The notes under the pieces are model-generated. The model was not told where the DNA came from. It ran no database searches and was given only the letters and a program-made list of their open reading frames with translations. This document shows positions 1-8,576 of a stretch of 52,282 nt of DNA, piece after piece. How positions within the stretch are numbered: position 1 is the first letter of the stretch; each line of letters begins with the position of its first letter. Where the stretch lies: contig CAMIFA010000013.1 of NCBI GenBank assembly GCA_946221495.1, positions 1 to 52,282 of the forward strand. Direction: 5' to 3'. The stretch is from an uncultured cyanobacterium. GTDB taxonomy: Bacteria > Cyanobacteriota > Cyanobacteriia > Cyanobacteriales > Chroococcidiopsidaceae. The position numbers and the translations under genes are program-made.

Positions 1-32
1 CCAACTACCCGACAATAACCTGTCGCGACACG

Positions 33-1218
33 TTAAAACACTTGACATTTAACAACTGCTATTACTCCAGCGATAGCTTGAGCAACTCGCCCTAGGGTTA
101 ATTTGAGCGTGGAATTCTGCCAGGGCAATGGGTTATCAGCTACGATATCACGAGCTAACCACAACTCCCAAGTCATTAATGGCATCAAATCACTCCAGCG
201 CTCACATTGTTTCGGCGTACTCAACTTAGGCAATGTCCAGTGCAAGCGTTGCTTGATGAAGCGATACCAGTGGTCAACAGCAAAGCGGCGCAGATATAAT
301 CGCCAAACTTCAGTCAGTGATGGCATCTCCTCTCCAACCCAAGCTAACCACATTGGTTTTATTGCTTTTCCTGTGCGTTGGCTTAAGCGCTCTACCCTGA
401 GTAACGATATGGGATGTCCTGCGGCTTTGCGAAAATGTAAGTTCTGCCACAAGCAAATTTGCACTCGCCCCAGTTGAGGCTCATCAACCTCCAATCTTGC
501 CAGTGGTTGAGACCAAGTGGAAGCGTCGTTGAGCTTAAACTTGTCACCATGAAGTCGCGGTCTGCCTTTGCCACAGTAGGGTAGCGGTGCGTCATATAAA
601 CTCAGGTTCGAACGCAGACGCATCAACTTGTCTGCTGCAATATTGGCAGTCCTTAAAACAAAGGGAGCGCAACCATACTCACTATCCCATAATGAAATTG
701 GTCGCTGTGGCAGATGCTGACATACTTCCGACAATTGCCATACTGCCTTATCAATAGGAGATTCCCAGCTAGTAATTCGTTCATGTCTTAAGGGTAATGC
801 CCAACTGCCTTGAGCTTCTGGTATCCATGCAATCGTGCTGTACCCTTGTCCCTTTGTAATTGGACGATTTCCACCTCCTCCTGCTGTGTAATGTTCTACA
901 GTCCGTTCTTGGAGTGTCACTGCTTCTGGTCTAGACCACGCTGTGTGACCTCCTGCTAGGATAATCTGCTCTTGGGTCGGTATTTGTTTGATGTATAATT
1001 GCATCAGCTTCTGCCGTTGCGGTCGGCAGTCTTGTAATGCCTCGTAAATACTTGACCACTTGCGCCTAAACACTGGACACAGGGAAAAGTCTGCCAAACA
1101 ATAAGCATTGCGCGCTACTCATTACTGCATCTGCTAACTCAAATGTTGCATCATGTGCTTTACCCAAATAATCGTATGCAGCTTGTCGAAAACCTTTCAA
1201 TTGCGTGAGAACATCCAT
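33..1218 (-). pseudogene. IS transposase, frameshifted
   Basis: Transposase of a cyanobacterial insertion sequence, in two pieces. The N-terminal piece begins at ATG 1218 (MDVLTQLKGFRQAAYDYL) and reads to about 1105. The rest continues in another frame from about 1117 to the TAA at 33-35 (…RNAYCLADFSLCPVFRRKW). A one-base shift at about 1105-1117 (minus GCGCGCAATG) joins them into a protein of about 395 aa. The C-terminal piece resembles IS701-like DDE transposases: a SLWDSEYGCAPF segment (putative catalytic D), then WRLYLRRFAVDHWYRFIKQ with a distal acidic/helical region. The family name is from memory of similar cyanobacterial elements. I found no convincing terminal inverted repeats; the left end may lie outside the window. 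Some IS elements use programmed frameshifting, but there is no obvious slippery heptamer, so I call it a broken copy. Confidence 0.75.
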
Positions 1219-1309
1219 AGTGGTAGTGAGAGTTGGTGATGCTTCTCTCATCTTCCGCGCTCTGGGGACTCTGTGCCACGCACTAGCTCCCCTTTCTTTC
1301 CCTATTAGT

Positions 1310-1939
1310 CTAAAGTCCAGTAATTGAGGTGCTATTGAAAATTTTTGATGATAGAGTGCCAACATTAAATAAATGGCGCAGAAAAGCAAGTGTAAATGCC
1401 CTAGCTTGATTGATTTTATAAAATAAGCTTTTCTGTAAATTAAATATGTATGTAATAGCAAATGAAGTGTTTTGCCAGTTAGAGAAGTAGGAAACTCTGG
1501 TTGTTTCCAAGTTCTTAAGAGCTAAATTAAGTTCTAAAAGTGGTTCAATAAAAATGTATTTAAGATTTTTTGGTTTCTCGTTGATAATAGTCTGAAGTAA
1601 AAAGCGCTGTTCAATCAAGTTCATTGACGACACGCCAAAGTTGAAGGACTTGTATTTAAAGTTATGCTTAGATAATTTCTTGTCAAATACTATTGGGTTA
1701 ATGTTACGGTAAACATGGCTAGAGCCAATAAAAATAGTATCGAATTCATCTTTATGCTCTTGAAAGTAATGAATTTTGTCGCTAAGTACAGGAATATAAG
1801 GTTCAGGACTTACATAGCGTAAAGTATTTGATAACCCTATTGCTGTTAGGAAAAAAAAGATTAGACAAATAATGATGTTAAGTATGCTATTTTTAAGCGC
1901 AAAAATTCGAGTGAACTTATAAGTGATTGTTGTGTTCAC
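1310..1939 (-). pseudogene. Membrane-anchored SGNH-like protein, 3' truncated by the IS
   Basis: A 209-aa reading frame with one N-terminal membrane helix (about residues 16-38, LNIIICLIFFFLTAIGL) followed by an extracytoplasmic stretch. The segment TIFIGSSHVYRNINPIVFD resembles the Gly-x-Ser block I start of SGNH-hydrolase-like exopolysaccharide modification proteins, where the GSS serine is the nucleophile candidate. Relatives are usually well over 300 aa, and here the frame runs out next to the IS transposase, ending in NSTSITGL. I infer that the insertion removed the C-terminal half. Codon and base use are AT-rich compared with the M16 genes to the right. The function is not recognised with certainty; the SGNH assignment rests on one motif. 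Confidence 0.5.
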
Positions 1940-2010
1940 ACACTTCCCTTTAATTATTTAATTAGGTACAGGTATATTGATACCTAAATACTTACACTCA
2001 AATATCTGGA

Positions 2011-2054
2011 TGTAAATACAAAGAAACTGTCTTTACAGTTTCTTTGTATTTACA
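2011..2054. terminator. Perfect 20-bp stem hairpin
   Basis: TGTAAATACAAAGAAACTGT (2011-2030) is the exact reverse complement of 2035-2054, with a four-base CTTT loop. It sits 10 bases past the stop of the minus-strand M16 gene and upstream of the truncated SGNH-like gene, so it probably ends the M16 transcript. The T-rich run (2055-2060) lies on the plus-strand side, so the structure could also work on the other strand. Confidence 0.7.
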
Positions 2055-2063
2055 ATTTTTTAA

Positions 2064-3371
2064 TTAAGTGCCAGCTGGTGCGGCTAGACTATTAATTGCT
2101 GATTCTGGACCTACTAAAGAAGCATAAGGTTCCAGAAAATATTGGCAAGCAGCTTGCTGTAGTTCAGCAGTAGTTATACTTGTAACCGCTTCTTGAAACT
2201 GCGTATCAAAAGCAATTCCTAAGCCCAAAGTTTCGTACCAGCCAAAAACCTGAGCGATTTGAGCATTAGTTTGTTTACCCAAAGCATACTGACCTAGTAG
2301 CTTATTCTTGGCTGCTTGGAGTGCTACTTCATTTAATTGGCTGCTACACAGCAGTTCAACTTCTGTTCGTAATCCTTTTATAGCAATTTCTGTATTTTCC
2401 GGAGCTGTACCCATATAAACTACAAAGGTCGCTACATCCTGTCGTGTTGGGTAAAACGCTGAAACCTCGTAAGCTAAACCCCGCTTTTCTCGCAATTCCA
2501 CAAACAAGCGACTAGAAAGACCATTCCCTAAGTAAGTAGAAAGTAACTTCAAGGCAGTATAATCAGCATTTTGCACTGATGGAGCTAGATACCCCAGCAT
2601 GACAATTGATTGCTGAGTTTGTTGCGGTGTTATTGTGCGTTTAGGTTGGTGCGTTGGAGTGGGTAGCGTTAAAACGGGTAACGGCGTTGGCGGCGCTTGC
2701 CAGTCACCAAAGACTTGCTCAACTAAAGCAGCAGCAGCAGCTAGTGTAACTCTACCAGCGATACTGATGACAATATTATCCGGGCGGAAATACGTTTGAT
2801 GATACTGTTGCAAGTCAGTACGGTTGAGGTTTGCTACTGTTGCTTCTGTTCCCAACCCTGACATGGCATAGGGATGGTTTTGATACATTGCTTGTCGCAA
2901 CCCGTCAAAGGCAATTGTAAACGGCTGCTCTTGTTGGGAACGAATAGCTTGCAGAGCTAAACGCCGTTCTAGTTCTACCTCGACTTCGGGGAATGAGGGC
3001 GATCGCAGTATTTGTCCCCCCAACTCCAATATTTCCGCAAAATCGGCGGAGACTGTTTTTAAACTTAGCAAAAAATAATCCGCAGCCGCATCGGTACTCA
3101 AACTTGCGCCTACAGATTCTACTCGTTCGGCAATTTCCAAAGAAGATAGTTCTTGTGTTCCCTTGGTAAGCACTGCTGATAATAAATGCGCTAACCCAGC
3201 CTGCTCTCTCTGCTCCCAACAACTACCAGCTTGCACAAATATCCGCGCCGCGATGATATCCGCAGCCGGATTTTCTGCTACGAGTAATACAATGCCATTA
3301 TTTAATACAGTGCGATTAATATACTGATTTTCCGGTGGGGTCGTTACTCTTTGTCCGTTGTCCGTTGTCAT
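2064..3371 (-). CDS. M16 family peptidase-like subunit, non-catalytic
   Basis: A 435-aa member of the M16 (insulinase/processing peptidase) family. The position of the zinc-binding HxxEH motif reads HLLSA (GLAHLLSAVLTKGT), so both the catalytic Glu and the second His are missing. The rest of the fold is recognisable: YFRPDNIVISIAGRV, and GLAYEVSAFYPTRQD with the R/Y-type segment that non-catalytic partners use for substrate binding. The catalytic partner is encoded directly upstream on the same strand (3476-4771, 104 bp away), so the two probably form a heterodimer, as known for M16B pairs. The ATG start (3369-3371) is followed by a repeat-like GACAACGGACAACGGA stretch, so the first residues may not be conserved. 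The substrate is unknown; in other bacteria such pairs process small peptides or act in quality control. Confidence 0.88.
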   Translation of the reverse strand: MTTDNGQRVTTPPENQYINRTVLNNGIVLLVAENPAADIIAARIFVQAGSCWEQREQAGLAHLLSAVLTKGTQELSSLEIAERVESVGASLSTDAAADYFLLSLKTVSADFAEILELGGQILRSPSFPEVEVELERRLALQAIRSQQEQPFTIAFDGLRQAMYQNHPYAMSGLGTEATVANLNRTDLQQYHQTYFRPDNIVISIAGRVTLAAAAALVEQVFGDWQAPPTPLPVLTLPTPTHQPKRTITPQQTQQSIVMLGYLAPSVQNADYTALKLLSTYLGNGLSSRLFVELREKRGLAYEVSAFYPTRQDVATFVVYMGTAPENTEIAIKGLRTEVELLCSSQLNEVALQAAKNKLLGQYALGKQTNAQIAQVFGWYETLGLGIAFDTQFQEAVTSITTAELQQAACQYFLEPYASLVGPESAINSLAAPAGT

Positions 3372-3433
3372 TTGTTCGGTGTTTTATTAACTGTTGAGTG
3401 CTAAGTGTCGAGTTTTCATTTATAGTTTTTTAA

Positions 3434-3461
3434 CTCAAAACTCAAAACTCAAAACTCAAAA
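3434..3461. repeat. (CTCAAAA)4 heptamer array
   Basis: Four perfect copies of CTCAAAA in the spacer between the two M16 genes. Related CTCAAAAC/TTTTGAG strings recur at 33328-33350 and inside both histidine kinase genes at 34464-34540 and 40532-40595. Confidence 0.85.
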
Positions 3462-3475
3462 CTATTTATTAAAGG

Positions 3476-4771
3476 CTAGCAGGGTTTTACTACTGTAACC
3501 GCATAAGAGTGTGGAGAAAGATATGCCTGCGCTAAACTTTGGAGTTCTTCAGCTGTAAAAGACTGAATTTGTTCTGGATAGATTAAAGCTAATTTAGGTT
3601 CGGCGATCGTATTGTAGTATCCATAAAGCCCCGCGAGTTGACTTGGCGTTTCTGTAGAAAAAGCATGATCGTTACACAGAAAGCGTTTACAACGGGAAAG
3701 TTCCCCTGGTGAAATTAGTGTAGTTTGCAATTCTGCTAAGTAAGCGCGAATCAAATTCTCAACGCGCTCTATGTATTGCGGCTCTAGCCAAGCACTAATC
3801 GTAAATAAACTCGATTCCCGTTGTAAAGAAAAATTACTAATAATTGCTTGTACTAATTGCTGCTCCTCGCGTAATTCCTTTACTAAGCGGGAAGAGCGCC
3901 CTTCTGACAATAGCACCGAGAGCAAATCTAAACCATAAGCATTACGAAGATTATATACGCCTGGCGCTGTCCAAGCCATTAGTAACCGCGCTTGTTCTAA
4001 CCTGGGCAAGCGAATTTCTTGGCGGCGAATTCCATATAAAATTGGCGGTAGATTGGTTTCGCCAAATTCTGCTGTTCCTTTAGGACACTTACAAGGTTCT
4101 GCAAAGGAATGAAATGTTTTATTCACCAACTCTAGGGCAGGTTCTTTGGCAATTCCCCCAACAATTACTACCGTCATGTTTTCCGGTTGGTAATGAGCGC
4201 GATGAAAACAGCGCATTGTCTCTGGTGAGTGCTTCATTAGATCCGATGCTGTACCTAACACTGAGCGTCCGTAGACGTGGCGTTGGTAAACACTTTCACT
4301 AAGAGCCTGGAATCCTATCCAATCTGGATCATCGTAACAAGAGCGAATTTCCTCTAACACTACATCGCGTTCGCGGACAAATTCATCTTCTGGAATTGCA
4401 GCATTCAAAAGTAGTTGGGCTAAATGAGGTAAGGTATCTTGCAAGTAGGGCGCTGCTGTAGTCAGGAAGTAGTGAGCGTAGTCGTGGCTAGTGGCAGCAT
4501 TTGTCATACCGCCCTGATTTTCGATTAGATAGTCAAAAGCTCCAGGGGGTAGTGAATCAGTACCTTTAAAGATCATGTGTTCTAAAAAGTGCGCCATGCC
4601 AAACCAATTTTCAGGTTCTTGGCTAGCGCCTGCTCTTACCCAAACATCTGCTACAACTACAGGTGTGGCGGGGAGGTGTTGATGAATGATTGTTAGACCA
4701 CTATCTAACTTGAAAACAGCAGCTGGAGATACTGGAGCAGTCAGCAATTGTAACAAACAGTTTAAGCTCAA
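3476..4771 (-). CDS. M16 family zinc metallopeptidase, catalytic subunit
   Basis: A 431-aa M16B-type peptidase. The zinc site is intact: H61-F-L-E64-H65 (MAHFLEHMIFKGT), with the third ligand Glu141 in RDVVLEEIRS exactly 76 residues after H65, matching the family HxxEH…E pattern. The second half carries the paired inactive M16_C fold (HYQPENMTVVIVGGI, LVKELREEQQLVQAI). It is the first gene of a two-gene unit with the non-catalytic partner downstream. The longest frame begins with a TTG (4769-4771) and there is no ATG before the active site, so the start is uncertain by a few codons. No signal peptide is evident; the hydrophobic first residues (CLLQLLTAPV) are short. It probably cleaves peptides in the cytoplasm or periplasm; the natural substrate cannot be read from sequence. 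Confidence 0.92.
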   Translation of the reverse strand: MSLNCLLQLLTAPVSPAAVFKLDSGLTIIHQHLPATPVVVADVWVRAGASQEPENWFGMAHFLEHMIFKGTDSLPPGAFDYLIENQGGMTNAATSHDYAHYFLTTAAPYLQDTLPHLAQLLLNAAIPEDEFVRERDVVLEEIRSCYDDPDWIGFQALSESVYQRHVYGRSVLGTASDLMKHSPETMRCFHRAHYQPENMTVVIVGGIAKEPALELVNKTFHSFAEPCKCPKGTAEFGETNLPPILYGIRRQEIRLPRLEQARLLMAWTAPGVYNLRNAYGLDLLSVLLSEGRSSRLVKELREEQQLVQAIISNFSLQRESSLFTISAWLEPQYIERVENLIRAYLAELQTTLISPGELSRCKRFLCNDHAFSTETPSQLAGLYGYYNTIAEPKLALIYPEQIQSFTAEELQSLAQAYLSPHSYAVTVVKPC

Positions 4772-4862
4772 TTTAAGATAGTTTTAAATTTATCTATGGT
4801 AGCGCTCCTTAGTTGCACAAATTGCATAATTCGATACAAATTTCTAGAGCGTGGTAGCTAGC

Positions 4863-4903
4863 AAAAAATCAAAACTCCCCTTGTTTAGTAAGCAAAGGGA
4901 GTT
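4863..4903 (-). terminator. Rho-independent terminator
   Basis: On the minus strand AACTCCC (4903-4897) pairs with GGGGAGTT (4880-4873) across a loop, followed by TTGATTTTTT. It lies just past the 6S RNA candidate and about 260 bases beyond purK, so it probably ends both the RNA and any purK read-through. Confidence 0.75.
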
Positions 4904-4912
4904 AAATAATAC

Positions 4913-5102
4913 TTGAGTTCACCGCAACGCCGTCTTACCTCAGTTTTGGACCTGGAAGAACCAGGTGGGCATCAGCAAGTTTTGCTTAAAGTTTCCGGGT
5001 ACAAGCCCGGTCTACTGCTGCTAAAACTTTTTGATTCCCTTATTGGAAAAGACATAGATCAAAAACATTATTGGCAGTCACCAACGCCGCAGTCGAACTT
5101 CC
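4913..5102 (-). ncRNA. ssaA: 6S RNA candidate downstream of purK
   Basis: The 190-base minus-strand stretch has the architecture of 6S RNA, which sequesters RNA polymerase. Its ends pair: AGTTC (5099-5095) with GAACT (4920-4916), then CTGCGGCGTTG (5092-5082) with CGGCGTTGCGG (4932-4922), allowing G-U pairs. That gives a 16-bp closing stem with a small internal loop. Inside are hairpins CCGGG-CTTGTA-CCCGG and ACCTGG-TTCTT-CCAGGT and an AAGTTTT/AAAACTT stem. Upstream is a possible promoter, TTGCCA (5134-5129), 18 bases, CAAAAT (5110-5105), which would start transcription near 5100. A terminator follows. Cyanobacterial 6S RNA (about 185 nt) is known to lie next to purK, and purK is immediately upstream here. 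The length, position and closed-stem design agree; I could not align it to a covariance model. Confidence 0.7.
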
Positions 5103-5104
5103 CT

Positions 5105-5134
5105 ATTTTGACACTTTCAATCCTAAAATGGCAA
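5105..5134 (-). promoter_or_regulatory. Possible promoter of the 6S RNA
   Basis: TTGCCA (5 of 6 to TTGACA) at 5134-5129 and CAAAAT (4 of 6 to TATAAT) at 5110-5105 are separated by 18 bases, placing a start at about 5100, the first base of the closing stem. Confidence 0.45.
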
Positions 5135-5161
5135 TAAAATTTTTGGTCTGATTTAGCGTGA

Positions 5162-6364
5162 TCATTCCAGATTCCCGTACCAAAGGGATTCTATTTTTTG
5201 GGCGATTACCATTGCCTGATGTGGATTTTGAGAATCCAGCAAAACTGTAACATGACCCAACTTTCGCCCTGGACGAGATTCACTTTTGCCGTACCAATGA
5301 ACGTGCAAGCTTTTAAGGGCAAGCCAGCTTTGCTGGCATCGCGCAATCTCACTTATTTGCTGTCGCTTGACTATATAGTCATTTTGTGCATACTCATAGC
5401 CAAGTAAATTAACCATAACTGCCCCCCCAGAAACCAGTGCTGAATTGCCTAAAGGTAAATCGCAAACGGCGCGTAAGTGCTGCTCAAACTGAGACGTTTC
5501 ACAAGCATCTAGGCTGAAATGTCCAGAGTTATGAGTGCGGGGGGCAATTTCATTTACTAACACTTTGTCATCTGATGTCAGAAATAGCTCAATGCCAAAT
5601 ATCCCGACTGCTTGAAGGCTATTGAGGAGAGTGTGAGCGATCGCCTCTACCTCTGTTACCACACTTGGGCTGATATCAGCCGGCGCAAAAACACGCCGAC
5701 AAACTTGTTCTTCTTGCTGAGTTTCTACAACTGGGTAGGTAACAATCTCGCCAGCAGGAGAACGAGCAGCAATTACAGCTAGTTCCCGTTCAAACGGGAC
5801 GAATTCTTCTAATAAAAACAGCGATTTACTGTCCTGCTGGTTGAAATGAGGTGCTAGCTTCTGCTGCAAAGCTTCAATATCTTGAACAATAAAAGTACCC
5901 TGCCCGTCATAACCGTGACGACGAGCTTTTAGCACCAAGGGAAAATCTAACTGCGCTTGCAGGAGTAAATCAAGAATTACCTGCCGATTAAATTCGCAAT
6001 CTAAGGCAACAAACTTAGGAACAGGTAAATTTAATTGTTTCAAGTAGCAGCGCTGATCGTATTTATCTAAAAGTGGAGCTAATACCTGTAGCCCTGGACG
6101 AAAACAGACACCTTGCTGGGCTAAAGGTGTTAAAGCGGCTAAATTAACAAACTCATTTTCAAAAGTAATGACATCGCAGCGCGTAGCTAGCTTTGCTGTA
6201 GCCGCAGCATCATCAATGGGAGCGAAGATAGCTTCAGAGGCTAACGCCACAGCAGGATCATTAGGGCTAGGTGTTTGCACTACCAATTTAATCCCCAACT
6301 TCTGGGCTGCACCCGCCAGCATCCAGGCAAGTTGCCCGCCACCAATTACACCAACTGACTTCAT
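5162..6364 (-). CDS. purK: 5-(carboxyamino)imidazole ribonucleotide synthase
   Basis: PurK makes N5-CAIR from AIR, ATP and bicarbonate in purine synthesis. The protein (about 400 aa) starts with the glycine-rich loop VGVIGGGQLAWMLAGAA. It contains the ATP-grasp segments VLKARRHGYDGQGTF, LLEEFVPFERELAVIAAR and the metal-binding VNEIAPRTHNSGHFSLDAC. The frame extends to an ATG at 6370, but the ATG at 6364 (MKSVGVIGGG) overlaps the TGA of the upstream pentapeptide gene in an ATGA (6364-6361). I therefore prefer it, with translational coupling. A 6S RNA candidate follows the stop. Length and motifs are normal for the family. Confidence 0.96.
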   Translation of the reverse strand: MKSVGVIGGGQLAWMLAGAAQKLGIKLVVQTPSPNDPAVALASEAIFAPIDDAAATAKLATRCDVITFENEFVNLAALTPLAQQGVCFRPGLQVLAPLLDKYDQRCYLKQLNLPVPKFVALDCEFNRQVILDLLLQAQLDFPLVLKARRHGYDGQGTFIVQDIEALQQKLAPHFNQQDSKSLFLLEEFVPFERELAVIAARSPAGEIVTYPVVETQQEEQVCRRVFAPADISPSVVTEVEAIAHTLLNSLQAVGIFGIELFLTSDDKVLVNEIAPRTHNSGHFSLDACETSQFEQHLRAVCDLPLGNSALVSGGAVMVNLLGYEYAQNDYIVKRQQISEIARCQQSWLALKSLHVHWYGKSESRPGRKLGHVTVLLDSQNPHQAMVIAQKIESLWYGNLE

Positions 6365-6849
6365 CGACATCCCAAAGAATAACGAGTATCAACACCAGTC
6401 TTCGGATTTACACCACTAGCTTTTGCACAAAGTTCTTTAATCTGCGCTCTGTCTAGGATGGCATCACTAAAATCCGCACTGGTAATATTTACATTGTCAA
6501 AAACAGCACGGAGTAACAGCGCTTGAGTTAAAACAGCATCACTTAAGTCCGAGCCAGTCAAGTTTACTTGATCAACTAGGGCATTGCTTAAATCTGCTCC
6601 GTGTAGATTTACCTGCGTCATCACAGAAGCACTAAAAACAGCGCCGCGTAAGTCAGCATTAGCAAAGTTAGCTAAATCCATATTGGCATTGGAAAACTCA
6701 GCTGCTCTTAAAGTTTGACCAGAAAAGTCCCGTCCTTTTAACTCTGCATTGCTAAATGACAATGGCGGTGCATAATCTGCTGCTTGTGCTGGTGTCGTGC
6801 TAAATAAAATGAATACGAGAAATAATGCCGTTAGTTGCCGCCAAAACAT
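6361..6849 (-). CDS. Secreted/lumenal pentapeptide-repeat protein
   Basis: A 162-aa protein with a clear signal peptide (MFWRQLTALFLVFILFSTTPAQA, cleavage after AQA) followed by pentapeptide repeats of the A(D/N)LXX type from about residue 35 to 130 (for example NADLRGAVF, HGADLSNALV, TGSDLSDAVL, TSADFSDAIL). These form a right-handed quadrilateral beta-helix. The C-terminal end (ELCAKASGVNPKTGVDTRYSLGCR) holds two cysteines that could form a disulphide, as in thylakoid-lumen pentapeptide proteins. The stop codon overlaps the purK start in ATGA. No biochemical function is assignable; a lumenal or periplasmic location is inferred from the signal peptide. Confidence 0.88.
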   Translation of the reverse strand: MFWRQLTALFLVFILFSTTPAQAADYAPPLSFSNAELKGRDFSGQTLRAAEFSNANMDLANFANADLRGAVFSASVMTQVNLHGADLSNALVDQVNLTGSDLSDAVLTQALLLRAVFDNVNITSADFSDAILDRAQIKELCAKASGVNPKTGVDTRYSLGCR

Positions 6850-6951
6850 ATTAAGTAGCTAATAAAGTGTCAGAATCTAATTTAGTTGAAATTCTGCTTA
6901 CAAGCTTACCGCATCTACGATTGTGGTTAATGAGGTGAAAAAAGTCTTACT

Positions 6952-7296
6952 ATGCCGAATTTTTTGTTAACTTGGCTGGTTACAGCAATTTCCCTGATGC
7001 TTACAGCTTATATTGTGCCTAACTTTACTGTTAGTAGTTTTGGTGCGGCGGTTATAGCGGCAATAGTTTTAGGGCTAGTTAATGCCATAGTCAAGCCGAT
7101 TTTGGTACTTTTGACGCTGCCACTAACGATAGTAACTTTGGGACTTTTTCTATTTGTGATTAATGCGCTGACAATTTGGCTAGCAGGAGCATTGACTCCC
7201 GGTTTTGATGTTGACGGATTTGTCCCAGCTTTGTTAGGTTCAATTGTTTTAACGGTGGTAGCAAGTGTAACTAACTTTGTGGTTGATCGCATTTGA
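6952..7296 (+). CDS. Phage holin family 4 / YvlD-like membrane protein
   Basis: A 114-aa protein made almost wholly of four membrane helices (about residues 4-22, 29-48, 54-78 and 88-110). It has the family hallmarks GLVNAIVKPILVLLTLPLTIVTLGLF and LTIWLAGALTPGFDVDGF between helices 3 and 4. This family (four-TM holin-like/YvlD) is widespread in non-phage genomes, so phage lysis is unlikely; the role is probably envelope-related but undefined. It is divergent from the pentapeptide gene (102-bp spacer), with GAGGTGAAAAAAGTCTTACT before the ATG as a possible ribosome site. Confidence 0.88.
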   Translation: MPNFLLTWLVTAISLMLTAYIVPNFTVSSFGAAVIAAIVLGLVNAIVKPILVLLTLPLTIVTLGLFLFVINALTIWLAGALTPGFDVDGFVPALLGSIVLTVVASVTNFVVDRI

Positions 7297-7557
7297 AAGG
7301 CTAGAGGTAGTAAATAGTTACGAGTTCTTAGTGTGTGAGTCTTAAGAGGCTGTTTGTATAATAATCGCCTTAGTAATAGACAGCACTTTACTTTGCGGTT
7401 GAATAATATAGTTAGTCCTTAGTCTCTTGATAAGGGCAGTGGTTTTATAGTTACCTGTTGGCGCTTAGTATCAAGTTAAAGGCTCTTAGTGAGATGGTAC
7501 TTGCAATAGCGAGAAACATCCACAATAGAAGCATCCCAACCTGTCTAAACATCTATT

Positions 7558-8484
7558 ATGAGAACGCAACAGCAAAAAATCAAGATTATTGATTTCAGCC
7601 GAGAAAAAGCATCAGATTTTTTGCTGCCTCAGCCTGCTTTCCTGAAAAGTTCAGGATGGGACAAGATGCACTTTGAAGTCCATCAACAGCCAAAATTTGA
7701 CACACCCGAACATCAAGCGACATGGCACGTAATTGCTCATTGTCCGCCTTTCTACTGCTCAGGAGAACGATCAGGAGAACGATGGTTGGATGGAAAGCTG
7801 AAAAGAGAAGCGCGGAATGAGGGAGACATTGCGATTATCCCTGCTGGTATTGCCCAGCGCTGTAATTGGCATATTTCAGCTCAGTTTACGATTATGGCAA
7901 TTGAGCCAGCGCTGCTCCAACAAGTCGGTCAAGATTTGGTTGATCCTGACCACATTGAACTCATCCCTCACTTTATGACTGAGCAAGATGTGCTGATCCA
8001 GGGTATTGTGTCTGCTTTGAGAGAGGAGTTAGAAACTGGCAAAATCGGGGGTCATTTGCTAATTGATAGTCTTAAAATGACATTAGCAATTCACCTGTTG
8101 CGGAAATATTGCACCACGCAACCCAAACTCTCTAGCTATGCCGATGGATTATCTCAAGCAAAGCTACAACAGGTGACGGAATATATCAATGCACATCTCC
8201 ATCAAAACATAAAGCTGATTGAGCTAGCAGCGATCGCTCAGATGAGTCCTTATCACTTTTTGCGTTTATTTAAGCAAAGTATGAGAGTAACGCCCCATCA
8301 GTACATCTTGCAGCATCGGCTTGAGAAAGCAAAGTGTCTATTGCAATATAGCGAACTGAGCATCGCAGAAGTTGCTGTTAGAGTAGGTTTTTGCGATCAA
8401 AGTCACTTAACTCGATATTTCAAGCGCATTTTTGGCGTTACACCGAAACTCCTACAAGCGCGATACTTCGGTAAGCTTCGCTAA
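7558..8484 (+). CDS. AraC/XylS family transcriptional regulator
   Basis: A 308-aa regulator. The N-terminal two thirds resemble a cupin-like sensor (HVIAHCPPFYCSGERSGERWLDGKL, EGDIAIIPAGIAQRCNWHI). Residues about 205-305 hold the two helix-turn-helix motifs of AraC: IKLIELAAIAQMSPYHFLRLFKQ and LSIAEVAVRVGFCDQSHLTRYFKRIFGVTP. The segment SGERSGER comes from a short direct duplication in the DNA (TCAGGAGAACGA twice, at about 7759-7782). The gene precedes a MAPEG gene on the same strand by 92 bp and may control it. The preceding spacer (7297-7557) shows no strong operator palindrome. Confidence 0.93.
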   Translation: MRTQQQKIKIIDFSREKASDFLLPQPAFLKSSGWDKMHFEVHQQPKFDTPEHQATWHVIAHCPPFYCSGERSGERWLDGKLKREARNEGDIAIIPAGIAQRCNWHISAQFTIMAIEPALLQQVGQDLVDPDHIELIPHFMTEQDVLIQGIVSALREELETGKIGGHLLIDSLKMTLAIHLLRKYCTTQPKLSSYADGLSQAKLQQVTEYINAHLHQNIKLIELAAIAQMSPYHFLRLFKQSMRVTPHQYILQHRLEKAKCLLQYSELSIAEVAVRVGFCDQSHLTRYFKRIFGVTPKLLQARYFGKLR

Positions 8485-8576
8485 CGCAATAATTTACTAA
8501 AAATTTCGCAACTTTTTTCTAGAGTCCTGAGTAGCAAACTTTCTAAGCTGTTAACAACAGGTTCTACTAGAGAAAA

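Noticed and set aside
103..477. Plus-strand frame of 124 codons
   Set aside because: It is the mirror of the transposase on the minus strand, which has the recognisable protein sequence.
4913..5137. Open frame of 74 codons on the plus strand
   Set aside because: It is antisense to the 6S RNA candidate, has no ribosome site and shows no protein-like pattern.
6952..7296. Prophage holin gene
   Set aside because: No phage lysis or structural genes are nearby, and this four-helix family is common in ordinary genomes.
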